Below, one piece after another: positions 61,801-64,000 of a DNA stretch of 64,000 nt (positions within the stretch are counted from its first letter, which is position 1; each line of letters starts with the position of its first letter). The DNA is taken from the NCBI GenBank assembly GCA_021397835.1, contig JAJFZO010000344.1, positions 930,001 to 994,000 of the forward strand, in the 5' to 3' direction. Made by a program: the position numbers and the translations under genes. The notes below the pieces were generated by a model. The model was given only the letters and a program-made list of their open reading frames with translations. It ran no database searches and had not been told where the DNA came from. The stretch comes from Moringa oleifera. Lineage: Eukaryota > Streptophyta > Magnoliopsida > Brassicales > Moringaceae.

Positions 61801-64000
61801 GTGGCTATTTCATGCCCTCCATCAGTCTTTCAAATCTCCCTGTCGCTAGTTAGTCAAGTAGTTCTTGAGTGGATTCGAGGTGTAACAAGCCCTATTGAAA
61901 GATCTAACTGTTGGCCACTTCCATCAATTTTCTTCAATAATTATGTTAATTTCGGCATAGACTGGAATAGTTGCATCATAATAAATTCTACTACTATACT
62001 TCTGTACAATGGGGCCTAACGGATGCTAGTTATCGAACCAAATAAAAAAAGTACCTTTTGCCATTACCCACTTTGGATGGGATGAAAGGTCTCACAATAT
62101 ACCTCAAGTTCATAAATTTCCTCCAACTCTAAGAGAAAAAGCCATTAGGAATGAGGATACCCTACGCATCTTACCTTTCAAGGGAAAACTTTTAATTCAG
62201 AAGCATTTATGATATGTGTGTTAAAGGTAATGTTCCATAAATGTTTGGTAATAGTTACCTTATTCTAGTCATGAACTCTCTTGAGGCTAGACCCCCTTCC
62301 TCTTTCATTTCGAGATGTAGACTACATTCTAAGCCACCTTGGAAGCCTTAGAGATCCCAACTACACCTACCTATCCTATATGCTTTAATAGGACAAGGGT
62401 AAATTAATACCATAGGAAGTCCAGGTTAAATACTCGCCCATAAACAAATTGAAAGTAATTTTTAGGGATTAGTGACTTCCCCATTCAACGACTTTGGCAC
62501 TTGATCTTCCCAAAAGGGTATGTACTAGGTCAAGTGAATGAATTAGATAGAGGCACCTGCTAGCATTCTAGCCTTCTTTCAAATAACATCACATCCTAAA
62601 TGAAATATGTAATTTGACTAGCAAAAATGGAATGATAGACGAGGAAGATAAAATTATTAAGGATAAAAATCAAGAAAGGATGGATGTTATAAGTTCTATA
62701 TGAATGGAAAAAGGATGACAGTGTTAAATGACTGAAATCAAAAATCTGAGAAGAGGACTTATTGGTGAAGAAAAAGAGCTATCTCATATGAGAAGCAAAC
62801 ATAGTAGTGACACTTTCTTTGAGTTTTTTTTTATAAGTGGAGGCTATAAATTTTTTTTCATAATCATAAATGAAATTTGGTGAGATTTCTTTAGAAGTAG
62901 TAGGTTGATCATTGTTTGATGTGATAGATAAGATGGAAAAAGGTGACTGTCGCTCAGTTTGGTGTGCACGTGTCTGCAGAAAAGCACCTCATAGTTGATA
63001 AGTCGAGGTTGTGTTGAGAGGATCCATGACTCATACCATTCAACTTTTTTTTTTCTCATTTGTAGGATAATTCGCCTTTCAATGTCTCCAGACACACTCA
63101 TCTTTGGCAATCCAAATGGATCTGGTTGTCAAAGGAATAAAAAGAGACTAAAAGTGTAGACTATGAGCAAATATAAGATAACAGTAGGAAGTAGTAAGCG
63201 ATGGTGGTTCTCTTAATTAATAGCTCAAATTCATTTCTCCTTACACTTTTTTTGCTCATTTTATCTAATGATGTAATCATAATCTCTCATTTCAAACATG
63301 TCTATCAGGGCATGCTAGACTTCCCAATCTCAGTTGTAACTTGCTTAGTTTTTAGTCTTTTATGTCATGTTTTTCCACTTTAGTCAGTTGTAGCTAGTTT
63401 GACTATAATTTCTATAAATAGGATGAAATTTAAATAATATATATATATATTTGAAGCCTCCGCCCATGATGCCTATGTTTACTGTACTCTGCTGCTCTAC
63501 TTCTTAAGGTTTCGTGCTTATATTTGCCTTTTCATGTGCAGATTACTCAGACCATGGGTCATCATAAAAAAAACCTACTAGCGAATCAAATTTTAATATT
63601 TCTATCTTATTTATACTAAGTGGTAATGAACAAAGCAACTGAATCAATTAGATCAAGCCACTAGTAGCTAACCTGCCCAAAGACTTAGTTTGTCCTACTT
63701 AACTACTTTAGTCCATAGGGTTATAACAAGTAAATGAAATGGTCAAGGCCATTTCAAACCAATGCCTCAACTTGAACCAACGAAGATGCTATGGAATGCA
63801 TGCTTCTTTAGCTAGGAGGTAGTGATGTGAATACAACTAATCAACGTTAACTAAAATGTCAATTAGTGAGCAAAGCGGATCTCATAAGCCTATCCCAGTA
63901 TGCACAAATGATGGATTTCCCTCTATTTTGATTTTGAAAGAGAAGCTAGGTTCATAGTTCATATCTTTTTTCAATAAAAGAAAGAACCATGAAGGAAAGC
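58833..64000 (+). repeat. 5-kb direct repeat, copy Y (continues past the window)
   Basis: Counterpart of 40129-45493; still collinear at the window end, so the true length is at least 5.2 kb. It lacks about 150 bp present in X between GCAAGC words. Confidence 0.9.
61790..62360 (-). pseudogene. LINE reverse-transcriptase C-terminal remnant, copy Y
   Basis: Counterpart of 43200-43870. It reads FIWFDN, a stop, then HPLGPIVQKYSSRIYYDAT; the 'WHPLGP' block is closer to the LINE consensus here than in X (H-P-L-G-P kept). It is otherwise similarly broken. Confidence 0.68.

Noticed and set aside
1..64000. Possibility that the window is a real mitochondrial genome
   Set aside because: All mitochondrial genes are broken, copies differ with transition bias, and CACTA elements with target duplications lie within the sequence. 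These are nuclear features.

Overview
This is plant nuclear DNA: AT-rich, with no intact host gene that I can recognise. It is built from degraded mitochondrial DNA (NUMT) cut up by CACTA (En/Spm) DNA transposons and LINE remnants. The plant origin rests on two things. One is CACTA coding domains (TNP2 transposase, Transposase_24/Ptta, Ulp1-type protease). The other is plant-specific mitochondrial genes: nad1 exons d and e with matR in the group II intron between them, and ccmFN. All mitochondrial genes carry stops, frameshifts and deletions. Duplicated copies differ mostly by C/T and G/A changes, as expected of methylated, unselected nuclear DNA, so this is not a mitochondrial genome.

Layout. 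1-569: right end of a CACTA element (A). 570-3523: decayed sequence with an LSU rRNA (rrn26) fragment. 3524-13505: a structurally complete CACTA element (B, CACCA-type ends, ATT target duplication) whose two genes, both on the minus strand and both broken, encode a TNP2-like transposase and a tnpA/DUF8039/Ulp1 protein. 13506-21815: NUMT with nad1 exon e, intron with matR, nad1 exon d, and a short relic resembling a mitovirus RNA polymerase. 21816-23614: internal fragment of another CACTA tnpA gene (C), plus strand. 23615-39171: a second, direct copy of 6122-21815, holding a left-truncated copy of B (B') and the same NUMT genes. 39172-58832: long decayed stretch with LINE remnants, a ccmFN pseudogene (55337-56393) and the left part of a further CACTA (D, 57238 to about 58640) with a Ulp1-like relic. 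58833-64000: a second copy of 40129-45493, with the same LINE remnant.

Inferred history: mitochondrial DNA entered the nucleus and CACTA B inserted into it. Insert plus flank (at least 15.6 kb) was then duplicated with a piece of another CACTA captured at the join, and everything decayed. The most unusual items are the mitovirus-like relic inherited through the NUMT, the three-part CACTA/NUMT duplication with an inverted tnpA-tnpA junction, and the tRNA-like modules near the CACTA B terminus, one of which differs between copies.

All assignments come from reading translations and motifs by eye. Exon edges are approximate, and long stretches remain unassigned and are listed as such.
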